The notes: generated from the sequence alone by a model not told the origin. Shown: positions 1-9,350, counted from the first letter of the stretch. The stretch is DNA of 64,000 nt from CBEUVQ01 sp965546615 (GCA_965546615.1 CBEUVQ010000004.1:1-64000); one strand, 5' to 3'. A program made the numbers and translations.

Positions 1-838
1 CAATCCGTCCGACATTTTTTAATCGAACCGATTTTCTGCCGTCCAAGCTCACTACCGCTGCTTCCAGGTGCAAATCTTTCTTTTCGACTGTGCCGAAAGC
101 TCCAATCGGCACCTGACAGCCGCCCTCCAGCCTGCGCAGCAGTGCCCTTTCAGCAGTGATTGCCAGCTCGGTTTCACGATGATTAATGCTCTGCACCAGT
201 TGATAAGTATCGGAATCATCCGCTCTTATCTCTACGCCAATGGCTCCCTGGCCAACAGCAGGCAAACAAATATCATGAGAAATATATTCAGTGATGCGGT
301 CCGTCCAGCCCATACGGATAACCCCGGCCGCCGCAAGCACAATGCCGTCTAACTGCTTGGCTTCTAATTTTTCGATGCGAGTGTTTAAATTGCCGCGGAT
401 CGATTCCAGCTGCAAGTCAGGGCGGTATTTAAGCAGTTGGGCACATCGCCTTAAGCTGGATGTTCCTAAACGTGCCCCTTGAGGCAGCTCGGCCAGTTTT
501 TTTCCTAACCGGCTCACCAGTACATCGCCGGCCTTTTCCCGCCGACAAATTGCCCCAATCATCAAACCGTCAGGCAATTTTGTAGGCAGATCTTTCATAC
601 TGTGTACCGCCATATCAATTTCGCCGGCCAGCATTGCTCTCTCCAGCTCTTTTGTAAACAAACCCTTGTCTCCAATTTTAGCAAGGGCAACATCTAAAAT
701 TTTGTCTCCTTGGGTTTTCATTTTCACTATTTTAAACACATGCTCGGGGTGCAGCTTTTGCAGCTCTTTAACCACCCAATTGGTTTGCCACATCGCCAAA
801 GCACTTTCCCTGGTTCCAACAATTATTTCTCGCTTCAA
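1..838 (-). CDS. hemC: Hydroxymethylbilane synthase (porphobilinogen deaminase), 3' end cut by window
   Basis: Joins four porphobilinogen units into hydroxymethylbilane in cytosolic tetrapyrrole synthesis. I translated this by eye from a TTG start at 838-836. The N-terminus contains VGTRESALAMWQT, followed by KTQGDKI, HSMKDLP and LGTSSLRR, all family hallmarks. The dipyrromethane-cofactor cysteine lies in GGCQVPIGAF, at about residue 241. About 279 residues are visible of roughly 310 expected, so only the C-terminal tail is missing. The TTG start overlaps the hemA TGA stop (TTGA), which suggests translational coupling with hemA. Family identity is near certain; the unusual start is inferred from frame and homology. 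Confidence 0.95.
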   Translation of the reverse strand, partial: MKREIIVGTRESALAMWQTNWVVKELQKLHPEHVFKIVKMKTQGDKILDVALAKIGDKGLFTKELERAMLAGEIDMAVHSMKDLPTKLPDGLMIGAICRREKAGDVLVSRLGKKLAELPQGARLGTSSLRRCAQLLKYRPDLQLESIRGNLNTRIEKLEAKQLDGIVLAAAGVIRMGWTDRITEYISHDICLPAVGQGAIGVEIRADDSDTYQLVQSINHRETELAITAERALLRRLEGGCQVPIGAFGTVEKKDLHLEAAVVSLDGRKSVRLKNVGRI

Positions 839-2190
839 TGTTGACAACCTCCGGTCTTTTTTTGCATGATTACCGCATTAATTTTCTTCGGGGTTTCGGA
901 AGTTTGATTTTTCGGCCGCTGCCCCGGCACGTCCAGATCAAATAAATTCTGGAGAACCTCAGCATATAAATGACCTTCATTTGTAAGCGCATATTCTTTT
1001 AAGCGCACAATCGGAAAATGAGTAAATTGCTTAATAATAGAATTAGCCATCGAACTGATTACTTTACGTTCGTGGTTGGTTAATTCACCCAAACGGTTGT
1101 AAGCACGCTCCAGTTCTTTTTTCTTAATTTCTTCCGCCATCTCTATCAGCGCAGTAATGGTAGGCACTACAAACTGAGTGGAAAGCCATTTCATAAACTC
1201 ATCAAGTTCATCTTCAATAATGCTTTCCGCCGTTACTGCTGCTTGGCGGCGTTCCGCCAAATTATTATCCACCACTGACTGTAAGTCATCGATATCATAT
1301 AACGATACCCCGGGCAGCTCACCCACTTTGGGATCAATATCCCGAGGCACGGCAATATCAATCATCATTATTTTTTTCCCGGGAACAGTATTTAAAAGAG
1401 CCATGATATCGGCATGCCGAATCACGTAGTGGCGGGCAGCAGTAGAACTGATCAAAATATCAGCATATTTCATATGCTTGTACAGCTCTTCAAATTTCAC
1501 TGCTCGTCCGGTAAATTTATCAGCCAATACCACCGCTCGGTCGTAAGAACGATTGGACACAATTACTCCGGATACGCCGTTAGCTACCAGGTGCTTAGCG
1601 GTGAGTTCGCTCATTTTACCAGCCCCCACCACTAATACCGATCTGCCGTTTAAGTCGCCGAATTTTTGCCGAGCCAGTTCAACAGCAGCATAACTCACCG
1701 AAACAGCGTTTTTATCAATTCCCGTTTCGGTTCGCACCCTTTTGCCAACAACAATGGCCTGCTTAAACAAAGTATTCATCACTGTGTTGGTAGTACCGGC
1801 CGCTAAGGCGCTGCTGTAAGCATTGCTTACCTGACCTAAGATTTGCGTTTCCCCAAGAATCATCGAATCCAGCCCTGCTGAAACGCGAAACAAGTGGCGG
1901 ATGGCATCATACAATGTGTGGCAAAAAGTACAGTTCTTAATTTCTGAGATATCTAAACCGGAATAATCTGATAAAAATCCCCAAATGGCGTTGATACCGC
2001 CATCCAAATCGGTAGGAGTAACATATATTTCTGTGCGGTTGCAGGTAGAAATAATGGCACAACCTTCAATACCGGGATAGGAATTTAAACGCTTTAAATT
2101 TTCCTGCATGGTGTACTGCGGAAACGAAAGTTTTTCTCTAACTTCAACCGGTGCAGTGCGGTGGTTGACTCCCACTGCGGCGATAAGCAT
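835..2190 (-). CDS. hemA: Glutamyl-tRNA reductase
   Basis: NADPH-dependent reduction of glutamyl-tRNA to glutamate-1-semialdehyde, the first committed step of C5-pathway tetrapyrrole synthesis. The N-terminal domain has GVNHRTAPVEVRE and ISTCNRTEIY with the catalytic Cys near residue 50. A Rossmann segment follows (VLVVGAGKMSELTAKHL, about 185-205), then SSTAA and a C-terminal helical dimerisation region. Length is about 451 aa, as usual for the family. ATG at 2190 is preferred over TTG at 2196 because it lies 10 nt after AAGGAG. The 5' end overlaps the preceding precorrin-2 dehydrogenase gene by 47 nt and the stop overlaps the hemC start, so sirC-hemA-hemC is one translationally coupled unit. 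Confidence 0.96.
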   Translation of the reverse strand: MLIAAVGVNHRTAPVEVREKLSFPQYTMQENLKRLNSYPGIEGCAIISTCNRTEIYVTPTDLDGGINAIWGFLSDYSGLDISEIKNCTFCHTLYDAIRHLFRVSAGLDSMILGETQILGQVSNAYSSALAAGTTNTVMNTLFKQAIVVGKRVRTETGIDKNAVSVSYAAVELARQKFGDLNGRSVLVVGAGKMSELTAKHLVANGVSGVIVSNRSYDRAVVLADKFTGRAVKFEELYKHMKYADILISSTAARHYVIRHADIMALLNTVPGKKIMMIDIAVPRDIDPKVGELPGVSLYDIDDLQSVVDNNLAERRQAAVTAESIIEDELDEFMKWLSTQFVVPTITALIEMAEEIKKKELERAYNRLGELTNHERKVISSMANSIIKQFTHFPIVRLKEYALTNEGHLYAEVLQNLFDLDVPGQRPKNQTSETPKKINAVIMQKKTGGCQH

Positions 2191-2806
2191 TTTCAACCCG
2201 CTCCTTTATGTCTTCATAACGTCTTTCCTTCAATAATTTTAAAATATCTGACTGAACAATTTGTTCTAAAACAATCCTTCTTTTTTCGGGATCACGCTCT
2301 GTCTGCAGCAGATCTAAGCGCACCTGCCCCAAAATTTCCAGAAACTCTCCGTATTCCGAGCCAAAAACTTTCTCCAGCTGCTCTCTGATGCTGCGTGCCA
2401 AAAGCGGACTTTTTCCGTTGGTGGAAATAGCAATGGATAAATTGCCCTGGCGTACTACTGAAGGAACAAAAAAGTTGCACTTCGGCGGATCATCCACCAC
2501 ATTAACCAGTATTTTGCGGGCAAAACAGTCCTGCGCCACCTGCTGATTAACTTCTTCAATGTTAGTAGCACAAATTACCAAAAAAACATCTTCCAGCACG
2601 TCCTCAGTGTATTCCTGTTCTAAATGAGTTATTTTTTGCTGCTTTTTTAGTTCAGAAAGTTTAGAGGTAAGCTCGGGGCTGACAACCGTAACATCAGCGC
2701 CGCTTTCCAGCAGGCTTTGCACCTTTCTTGCCGCTACATTGCCCCCACCCACCACTAAACATTTTTCACCATTTAAGCGCAAATACAAAGGATAAAGTAC
2801 CGTCAT
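2144..2806 (-). CDS. Precorrin-2 dehydrogenase / sirohydrochlorin ferrochelatase-type protein
   Basis: NAD-dependent oxidation of precorrin-2 to sirohydrochlorin for siroheme (SirC / CysG N-terminal / Met8p family). The N-terminal Rossmann motif CLVVGGGNVAARKV (about residues 14-27) is followed by ADVTVVSPELT. NVVDDPPKCNFFVPSVVRQGNLSIAISTNGKSP is split across residues 115-150 and is the signature region of the family; the remaining C-terminus is helical. 220 aa is normal for the stand-alone enzyme. The stop lies 47 nt inside hemA. Position just upstream of hemA is the usual clostridial arrangement. Whether it also inserts iron cannot be decided from sequence. Confidence 0.9.
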   Translation of the reverse strand: MTVLYPLYLRLNGEKCLVVGGGNVAARKVQSLLESGADVTVVSPELTSKLSELKKQQKITHLEQEYTEDVLEDVFLVICATNIEEVNQQVAQDCFARKILVNVVDDPPKCNFFVPSVVRQGNLSIAISTNGKSPLLARSIREQLEKVFGSEYGEFLEILGQVRLDLLQTERDPEKRRIVLEQIVQSDILKLLKERRYEDIKERVENAYRRSGSQPPHCTG

Positions 2807-2821
2807 CGCTAATTTCGCTCC

Positions 2822-3799
2822 TTAAAATTTACGGTATTTGATAAAATCAGCAATGGTCATCAAGACCTTTTTGCTGGGAGCATCAGGTAAACGGTCAAGC
2901 TCTGCTTTAGCTTTATCGATATAACGTTTAACTATTTCACCGGTGTATTCAATGCCCCCGGAATCAGCAATTATTTTAATCGCTTCTCTGATTTCATCAT
3001 CACTTTTGTTTTCATTTTCTACTAATTCTACCAACCGATCTTTCTGCGCAGAATGATTTAAAGCATAAATCACCGGTAAAGTAATAATGCCTTGACGCAA
3101 ATCACCGCCTATCGGCTTGCCCAGTTTCTTTTGGTCGGCAGTCATGTCTAATATATCATCGGTAATTTGGAAAGCTATACCGATTTTATGACCGTAGCGG
3201 CGCAGTGGTTGATAAATATCTTTCGGTGCCCCGCAGGTCACTGCCCCCAACTGGCAGCTGGCTGCAATTAAAAGTGCGGTTTTGCGCTCAATACGGTAAA
3301 AATAATCTTTAATTGACTGCTGGCTTTGAAAGGCAGTAGATATTTGTTGAATTTCACCTTCACTCATCTTTACACTGGTTTGGGAAAGAACCTTAGCCAC
3401 CAGCGGTTTTGATTGGTATTGAGCAATTAACTGCAGCGATTTGGCAAAAAGCACATCACCGGAATGCATTGAAATACGGTTGCCCCATTTAGATTTTACG
3501 GTGGGAATACCCCGCCGGGTAAGCGCGCAATCCACGACATCATCATGGACCAATGAAGCCATATGTATTAATTCTAAGGCTACCGCCAGCGGCATTACTT
3601 TTTCCAAATCATAATTATAAAATTTGGCGGACAAAAGCGCAAAAGCCGGACGCAATCTTTTCCCCCCGGCATTTAACAAATGACTGGAACTATCATTTAA
3701 AATTGGATCATCGTGTTTGACAATTTGCCTTAACTGCTGTTCTACTTTTTGCAAATCATCTTTTATGCCTTTAAAAATATCCAGCACGCCAATTTTCAC
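2822..3799 (-). CDS. Polyprenyl diphosphate synthase (trans, long-chain)
   Basis: Chain-elongating prenyltransferase, probably making the side chain of menaquinone. Both aspartate-rich metal-binding motifs are present: HDDVVD (first) and QITDDILD (second). GGKRLRPAF for diphosphate binding and GDVLFAKS are also present. 325 aa fits HepT/IspB-type enzymes. The GTG start at 3799 has only a weak ribosome site; a GTG five codons further in, after AGTAGGTGAAAATTGGC, is an alternative. It precedes the siroheme/heme genes by 15 nt and may share their transcript. A quinone role fits the Nuo complex at the right end of the window, but chain length cannot be told by eye. Confidence 0.9.
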   Translation of the reverse strand: MKIGVLDIFKGIKDDLQKVEQQLRQIVKHDDPILNDSSSHLLNAGGKRLRPAFALLSAKFYNYDLEKVMPLAVALELIHMASLVHDDVVDCALTRRGIPTVKSKWGNRISMHSGDVLFAKSLQLIAQYQSKPLVAKVLSQTSVKMSEGEIQQISTAFQSQQSIKDYFYRIERKTALLIAASCQLGAVTCGAPKDIYQPLRRYGHKIGIAFQITDDILDMTADQKKLGKPIGGDLRQGIITLPVIYALNHSAQKDRLVELVENENKSDDEIREAIKIIADSGGIEYTGEIVKRYIDKAKAELDRLPDAPSKKVLMTIADFIKYRKF

Positions 3800-3925
3800 C
3801 TACTTATTTAACCTATACTAGCTTTTCTGCTGCAACATATAATTATTCGTTTATTTATGGGAAAATCCTCCCCTAAAATAAAAATAGTAGATTAGTTAAG
3901 CTGCTTTGCGATTAAAAGTTAGCAA

Positions 3926-3953
3926 ATATAAAAGGGCAGACAAATGTCTACCC
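3926..3953 (-). terminator. Rho-independent terminator of the hydrogenase operon
   Basis: On the minus strand GGGTAGAC-ATTT-GTCTGCCC forms an 8-bp hairpin (one G-T pair) followed by TTTTATATTT. The TAG stop of the last operon gene is inside the 5' arm, so translation runs into the terminator. Confidence 0.75.
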
Positions 3954-4307
3954 CTGACGTAAGCGGTTAATTATTTTTGGTATGTCCTCCGGCTGCAGGT
4001 TGGGATACAATTCTTCGTCAACCATCACACCGGGGCCAACGGCACAGACCCCTAAGCAGCGCACCACTTCTAACGCAAATTTACCATCCGGTGTTATCTC
4101 TCCGGGATTGATACCCAATTCAGCTGTTAATTGCTGCAGCAGCAGTGCAGATCCCCTCAAATAGCAGGACGTACCCAAACAAACCTGAATTTTATGTTTT
4201 GCTGACAGTTCGCTGATTAAGTCAGTAGATATTTGTTTGAATTGGTTTATATTTTTGTCTTTTTCAGCACTGCAGCAGCAGTGCTTATTGTTTGGCTGCT
4301 TAACCAT
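3948..4307 (-). CDS. Stand-alone [2Fe-2S] thioredoxin-fold ferredoxin (NuoE/HydC-like C-terminal domain)
   Basis: A 119-residue protein with the four-cysteine pattern of thioredoxin-like [2Fe-2S] ferredoxins: CLGTSCYLRGS (about residues 43-53) and CLGVCAVGPGVMV (about 84-96). It lacks the N-terminal helical domain of NuoE. The N-terminus carries an odd HCCCS cysteine cluster at residues 9-13 not needed for the known cluster. It is the last gene of the hydrogenase operon, 33 nt after the PP2C phosphatase, so it probably passes electrons to or from one of the two hydrogenases. The CYLRGS segment closely matches the C-terminal domain of HydA in the same operon, suggesting shared ancestry. Confidence 0.85.
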   Translation of the reverse strand: MVKQPNNKHCCCSAEKDKNINQFKQISTDLISELSAKHKIQVCLGTSCYLRGSALLLQQLTAELGINPGEITPDGKFALEVVRCLGVCAVGPGVMVDEELYPNLQPEDIPKIINRLRQG

Positions 4308-4340
4308 GACTATAGATCATCCCCTGTCATGCCTTACAGT

Positions 4341-5492
4341 TTAATAATAGGTTTCGGTTACAGTTTTGCCCTGCTCTTTTAACACCGAAATTAAATCCCG
4401 AATAACATGCTGTTTATATGTATAGATTGCCGGCACACCAACGCCCTGCAGAGCAGGATTTTCCGCCGTACCGATAATAAAGTGGATATCATCTGCTTCT
4501 AACAGCATCGCCGCTAAACGGCTGGCTCCGTCACGGTTGGCTTTCAGATCTTTTAACTTGGTGCCGTATTTTAAATGTTCTACGGTATATACCAGCGTCA
4601 CTGCCCCTTCGGTTACCAAATCAATACCCGGCAGCATACCGGTAGGCGGAATTTTTTTGCTGTTAGAAGATAAATCTACCGCTACTTCACGTCCTAAAAT
4701 CCGCCCAACAATGTTGCCGGTAGTGCCGCCGCACACCACTTTAGCCCCCGGGCCGTTCATCAGTAAATCAACTGCTTCAAAGTCATCTTCTTTATTCTGC
4801 GGAGGCCCAATCATAACAGTGACATAACGCGGACGGCGGGCTTTAACCACTACTACCGTAGCATCGTCACCCGGTTTTTCACCGTAGAGATTAAAGCACA
4901 AATCAGCAATCTCTTCTGCCCACTCTGCCGCCGTTTTATCAAAGGAAGCAGTTTCTTCCAAAAATCTGCCAATACGTTCCCGACCCCAGCCCATATTCAT
5001 TACCATTCCAACCCCGGCATACAGTACACCGTCGCTGATAATGACCAGCCAATCACCGTCCTGCATTCGGTAAAAGGTTTCACGAATTTTTTTCGTGCCA
5101 ATTTTCCGTTCCACGGTGTGCGGTGAAATTAATCTTTGATAATGCCCGATAAAAGCCAACGGGTTATCATACTCTACCAAGTAGGCACTGCCGTCTTTGC
5201 GCAGCTGCGCCACAGAAAAAGTGCTGTAAGCAACTTTCCTTACTTTGCAAATTGGCAGCGTATTGGCAATGGTTTCAATTACTTCATCAATCTGTCCGCC
5301 CATTTTCAGCATAGTGCCGGCAGTTTTCACCGTCAGCATTGACAGAATATTTGCCTTAACACCACTGCCTAAACCATCAGACATAACTACAATATCTGCG
5401 TCATTGGTTTTAAATACTTCCACACTGTCACCGCATAACTCTTCACCATATTTTTTTAGCTGGGCAATACCAAAATCGTAACGCAGTTTCAT
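4341..5492 (-). CDS. SpoIIE-family PP2C serine phosphatase with extra C-terminal domain
   Basis: Predicted Mn/Mg-dependent phosphoserine/threonine phosphatase. The SpoIIE/PP2C metal-binding aspartates are in VVMSDGLGSG (D39), IISDGV (D154) and GDDATVVVV (about 209-217). The phosphatase core ends near residue 220. The remaining ~160 residues form a separate domain I do not recognise, with VVCGGTTGNIVGR and GTAENPALQG. A good ribosome site (AGAAGGAG) precedes the start, 6 nt after the sensory hydrogenase stop. Pairing with a PAS hydrogenase is known for group C [FeFe] hydrogenases, so it probably relays an H2 or redox signal. The target is unknown. Confidence 0.85.
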   Translation of the reverse strand: MKLRYDFGIAQLKKYGEELCGDSVEVFKTNDADIVVMSDGLGSGVKANILSMLTVKTAGTMLKMGGQIDEVIETIANTLPICKVRKVAYSTFSVAQLRKDGSAYLVEYDNPLAFIGHYQRLISPHTVERKIGTKKIRETFYRMQDGDWLVIISDGVLYAGVGMVMNMGWGRERIGRFLEETASFDKTAAEWAEEIADLCFNLYGEKPGDDATVVVVKARRPRYVTVMIGPPQNKEDDFEAVDLLMNGPGAKVVCGGTTGNIVGRILGREVAVDLSSNSKKIPPTGMLPGIDLVTEGAVTLVYTVEHLKYGTKLKDLKANRDGASRLAAMLLEADDIHFIIGTAENPALQGVGVPAIYTYKQHVIRDLISVLKEQGKTVTETYY

Positions 5493-5498
5493 GAGCGG

Positions 5499-7238
5499 CT
5501 ACTCCTTCTGCTCAGGGTCTGCTCTCATTAATTCAATCAACCTGGTCAATTGAATTTTACTTTCCGCCGTCGCTTCGCCCAATAAGCCGGCAATTTCTTG
5601 AGCAACCATCATCTGCTTTTCAATTACCTCTTGAGCCTGAGCAATGGTTTGATTTTTTATCAGCTCAAATTGTTCGCGGGCACGCTTGCGATTAGTAATG
5701 TTGACAAAAATGCCCACTACAATTTTTTCATTTTCTACCGGAAACAGATATTCACGGGTAACCACTTCCCGCTGTGGATACTCGCTGCAAATACTTAATG
5801 ATTCACCGGTCTCTATTACCCTTAAGAAATTATCCGGCGGAATTAAACTGGTAATTTTCCGGCCGACTAAGTGGCGGGCAGGATACTTAAACATTTTTTC
5901 TGCTGCCGGATTCATCTCCAAAACTGTCAGATCCTGGTCAACAATAATCAGCCCGTTAGGCATAAAAGCAGTAACCACGCCGGATAAAGATTCCGCTCTT
6001 TTACGCATATAAGGAATACACATCTGCAGTTCTGCTTTACCGTGATATACTGCAATCGCCTTTTCCTGACAGGTATCGTATCCGCAAGCTCCACAGTTCA
6101 ACTCGTCTTCCGGTTTATGTTTACCAATTTTACTTAATATTTCTCTCAACTCTGCTTCACTGGGATAGGGCAGACAAATTTCTTTGGCACGATAAGTGCG
6201 CTGCAGCAGTTCATCCGGCAGTTCTGCCTCAGTTTTACCACTGTCAGCATCAATCAACGAACGATGATAATCAAGGATTTTCATTTTGCGATAATAAATA
6301 CTTTTATCGCGGCACATCGTCAGCGGGCCGTTAATGCAGCCACCTTTGCAGGCCAACAGTTCAATCAATTTGGGCTTGCGCTTTTCTTTGCCGCTGGCCA
6401 AACGATCTAAATAGGAGATGCAATCATCCAGCCCGCTTAATGCCAAATACTCCTGATCAATATCATTTAAACCCGAACAAATGCATTTCAGCATCCCGCC
6501 GTCCATTGGGAAAAGTCGCGCTGCACCGGAAGGCGGGTTGTCAAATTTAGAAGGCTGCAGATCATTAATTCGCACACCCAACAACTTGGTCAGTTCCCAC
6601 AGCTCATCAAAGCCCAGCACGAAATCAGCGGCATCACTGATACTTTCACCCATGCGTTCATCTTTCTTCGCTACACAAGGGCCAATAAACACTACTTTGT
6701 AATCAGGATACTTCTTTTTAATTGCCCGACAGTGAGCAACCATTGGCGAAACAACGGGTGCAAGCATCGGCAGCAGCTCAGAATAATAACGTTCAATTAA
6801 ATTAACGATCGCCGGACAGCAGCTGCTGATTAACGAATCCTCAAAACCAATTTTTAAATGGTAATGGGAAATCAATGCCGCACCAACCGATGTTTCTTCT
6901 ACAACTTTAAAACCCAACCGCCGAAGCAAAGAAGGCATCATTAAAGGATCGTCCAAAGGAACACCGGCCGGAAAAGATGGTGCCACCGAACAAGCCAGCG
7001 GCACACCGGCCTCAAGAAGTTTTTGCACCTGCTCCAAGTCTGATGTACTTATTTTTTTAGCGTTTTGCGGGCAAGTTAGAACGCACTTACCGCACTTAAT
7101 GCATAATTCATCAATAATTTGCACATGCAGCGAGTTTTGATCCTTTACATTGCTCACCGCAATGGCTTTCACCGGACAGGTGCGCACACATTTATAACAA
7201 TCCAAACACTTCGCTTCGTTAGTGGTAATTAAGTCCAT
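5499..7238 (-). CDS. Sensory-type (group C) [FeFe] hydrogenase with 4Fe-4S and PAS domains
   Basis: 579 aa. Domains in order: two [4Fe-4S] ferredoxin motifs (C11-C21 and C46-C56); H-cluster domain with variant motifs SSCCPA (139-143), GPCVAKK (186-192) and ACKGGCINGP (296-305); a CGACGYDTC iron-sulfur motif (382-390); a PAS domain (about 412-520); a short C-terminal helix. The changes from TSCCPGW, MPCTAKK and the GGG after the last motif mark it as divergent from the catalytic HydA encoded just upstream. All H-cluster cysteines and the proton-channel cysteine (C140) remain. The PAS domain and the adjacent PP2C gene point to H2 sensing, not bulk catalysis. RBS AAAGGATG precedes ATG. Confidence 0.88.
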   Translation of the reverse strand: MDLITTNEAKCLDCYKCVRTCPVKAIAVSNVKDQNSLHVQIIDELCIKCGKCVLTCPQNAKKISTSDLEQVQKLLEAGVPLACSVAPSFPAGVPLDDPLMMPSLLRRLGFKVVEETSVGAALISHYHLKIGFEDSLISSCCPAIVNLIERYYSELLPMLAPVVSPMVAHCRAIKKKYPDYKVVFIGPCVAKKDERMGESISDAADFVLGFDELWELTKLLGVRINDLQPSKFDNPPSGAARLFPMDGGMLKCICSGLNDIDQEYLALSGLDDCISYLDRLASGKEKRKPKLIELLACKGGCINGPLTMCRDKSIYYRKMKILDYHRSLIDADSGKTEAELPDELLQRTYRAKEICLPYPSEAELREILSKIGKHKPEDELNCGACGYDTCQEKAIAVYHGKAELQMCIPYMRKRAESLSGVVTAFMPNGLIIVDQDLTVLEMNPAAEKMFKYPARHLVGRKITSLIPPDNFLRVIETGESLSICSEYPQREVVTREYLFPVENEKIVVGIFVNITNRKRAREQFELIKNQTIAQAQEVIEKQMMVAQEIAGLLGEATAESKIQLTRLIELMRADPEQKE

Positions 7239-7297
7239 TGTATCATCCTTTCGAATGGCCGCTGATTTCGTTTATTCTCCATTCGATCGCTTTAACA

Positions 7298-9325
7298 TCA
7301 GCTGTTTTCAGCCAGCTTAACCTTCATTGCTACCTGCGATTTAAAAATTTGCTCGGCATTTTCCAAGGTAACACCGGTGATAATCTCATCGCCTACTTTA
7401 ATAGATACACCTTTGTCACACTGCTCTAAACAGAACGTTCCGGTAAGTCTGACAAGACCTTCCAAATCCAGTTCCTTAATCAACTCGTTAAATTTACTCA
7501 TAATGTCATAGGATCCTCGCAGATAACAACCTGTTCCCACACATACCTGTACTTGCACCGATCCTTCCCCCTTAGTTGCATTTACTTCAATGGGCTTGCC
7601 TGTTATTCTGCGGCGAGGGGTGTAACAGGTGTGCAGATCATGATGTGTTCCGACTGTGGCCGGCCCCTCAAACCATTCTGTTAATATTTTATTTACATAG
7701 ATATTATCCTGCGCTTTATGCACTTGGTTTGTGGCATCCAGGCGGTAAATTTCCTTCATGCGCTGAATTCTGGCCGCAGTATCGTTAACTTCTGGTTGAC
7801 CGCCGCCGCCGATACAACCGGCAGGGCAGCACATTACTTCCACAGCATGATAAGAAGCTTCACCGTTTTTAATTCTTTGAATCAGTTTTTCAGCATTACC
7901 CAAACCGTTTACTACCGCCAACTTCAGTTTTTCACCAGACACTTCCACTTCTGCTTCTTTAATACCGTCAGTACCGCGTACCGGTTCAAAATCAACTCTG
8001 CCGATATCTTCACCGGCAGTATAACCGGCAACAAAGCGCACTACCGATTCCATTACCCCGCCGGATGAACCGAAAAGCAGCGCACTGCCAGAACCCATCC
8101 CCAGCGGATTGTCAAAGCCAACCGGTTCCAGTTCTTCAAACAAAATGCCGGATTCTTTAATCATTTGCGCCAATTCAACTGTGGTAAGTACAATATCTAC
8201 ATCAGGCACATTGTCGGTAGTAAATTCCGGCCGCTTAGCTTCAAACTTTTTAGCGGTACACGGCATAACAGAGATGCAGATAACATCCTTCGGATCTTTT
8301 TGAATTTTTTTGGCATAATGTTTCTTCACCAACGAGCCAAACATTTGCTGCGGTGAGCGGCAGCTGGACAAGTTAGTTAATAAATCAGCATGGTTTTGTT
8401 CACAATACTTAATCCAACCGGGACAGCAGGAAGTAAACAACGGCAGCTTCTCACCGGCTTTTAAGCGTTCTAATAATTCCATTGATTCTTCAATGGTTGT
8501 TAAATCAGCGGAAAACAGCGTATCAAAAACTTTGTCGGCTCCCATTTTCTTCAACGCCGCCACCATCTTGCCGGTAACCTGCTCACTTTTACCTACCAAA
8601 CCAAACTCTTCACCCAAAGCAACCCGCACTGCCGGTGCAATTTGCACCACTACTGTTTTTTCAGAGTCGTAAATTGCCTGCCAAGCCTTTTCAATCTCTG
8701 ACTTAACCGTCAATGCCCCGGTTGGGCAAACGGTAACACATTGGCCGCAGTTGACACAAGCAACGTCAGACAATTTTTTATCAAAAGCAGTAGTTACTAC
8801 GGTATTGCTGCCGCGGTGGGCAAAATCCCAAACACCGATACCTTGTATCTCTTTACACATTCTAACACAATCGCCGCAAAGAATACACTTATTTGGATCT
8901 TTTATTATGCTGCTTCCCGATTCATCTATTGGCAGCTTAACATCTCGGCTGCCAAAACGCACTTTGCTAACCCCAAATTGCTTGGCTAATTTCTGCAGTT
9001 TACAGGTGGTGCTTTTACCGCAAGTGGTACATTCACGATCGTGATTGGCAAGTAAAAGCTCAATAATCATCCGGCGCAGGCGGCGCACCCGCTCAGTGTT
9101 AGTGCGCACTACCATGCCATCTGCCGGCGGAGTGGAGCAGGAAGCAACCAAGCCCATTTTATCTACTTCCACCATACACAAACGGCAGGCACCGTAAACA
9201 CTTAACTCCGAATGATAACAAAACGTCGGCAGTTCAATGCCGGTACGACGTGCCAATTCCAAAATGTTTTTAGCACCATTTATTTCCACGATTTTACCGT
9301 CAATCGTTACTTTACCTGTACTCAT
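7298..9325 (-). CDS. hydA: NAD-linked [FeFe] hydrogenase catalytic subunit with C-terminal [2Fe-2S] domain
   Basis: Reversible H2 oxidation/proton reduction; H-cluster subunit of the trimeric, probably electron-bifurcating hydrogenase. About 675 aa. In order: N-terminal [2Fe-2S] (GACRLCMVEV near 47-56), His-ligated [4Fe-4S] (HDRECTTCGKSTTC near 95-108), two [4Fe-4S] motifs, then H-cluster motifs TSCCPGW (about 298), MPCTAKK (about 355) and CCPAGCIGGGGQP (about 499). Residues ~590-675 are a thioredoxin-like [2Fe-2S] domain (CVGTGCYLRGS, FCLEQC). ATG at 9325, 10 nt after AAGGAG, is preferred over GTG at 9334. It lies 25 nt after the NuoF-like gene in the operon. Confidence 0.95.
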   Translation of the reverse strand: MSTGKVTIDGKIVEINGAKNILELARRTGIELPTFCYHSELSVYGACRLCMVEVDKMGLVASCSTPPADGMVVRTNTERVRRLRRMIIELLLANHDRECTTCGKSTTCKLQKLAKQFGVSKVRFGSRDVKLPIDESGSSIIKDPNKCILCGDCVRMCKEIQGIGVWDFAHRGSNTVVTTAFDKKLSDVACVNCGQCVTVCPTGALTVKSEIEKAWQAIYDSEKTVVVQIAPAVRVALGEEFGLVGKSEQVTGKMVAALKKMGADKVFDTLFSADLTTIEESMELLERLKAGEKLPLFTSCCPGWIKYCEQNHADLLTNLSSCRSPQQMFGSLVKKHYAKKIQKDPKDVICISVMPCTAKKFEAKRPEFTTDNVPDVDIVLTTVELAQMIKESGILFEELEPVGFDNPLGMGSGSALLFGSSGGVMESVVRFVAGYTAGEDIGRVDFEPVRGTDGIKEAEVEVSGEKLKLAVVNGLGNAEKLIQRIKNGEASYHAVEVMCCPAGCIGGGGQPEVNDTAARIQRMKEIYRLDATNQVHKAQDNIYVNKILTEWFEGPATVGTHHDLHTCYTPRRRITGKPIEVNATKGEGSVQVQVCVGTGCYLRGSYDIMSKFNELIKELDLEGLVRLTGTFCLEQCDKGVSIKVGDEIITGVTLENAEQIFKSQVAMKVKLAENS

Positions 9326-9350
9326 TAGTTTCACACTCCTTATTTGCCGA

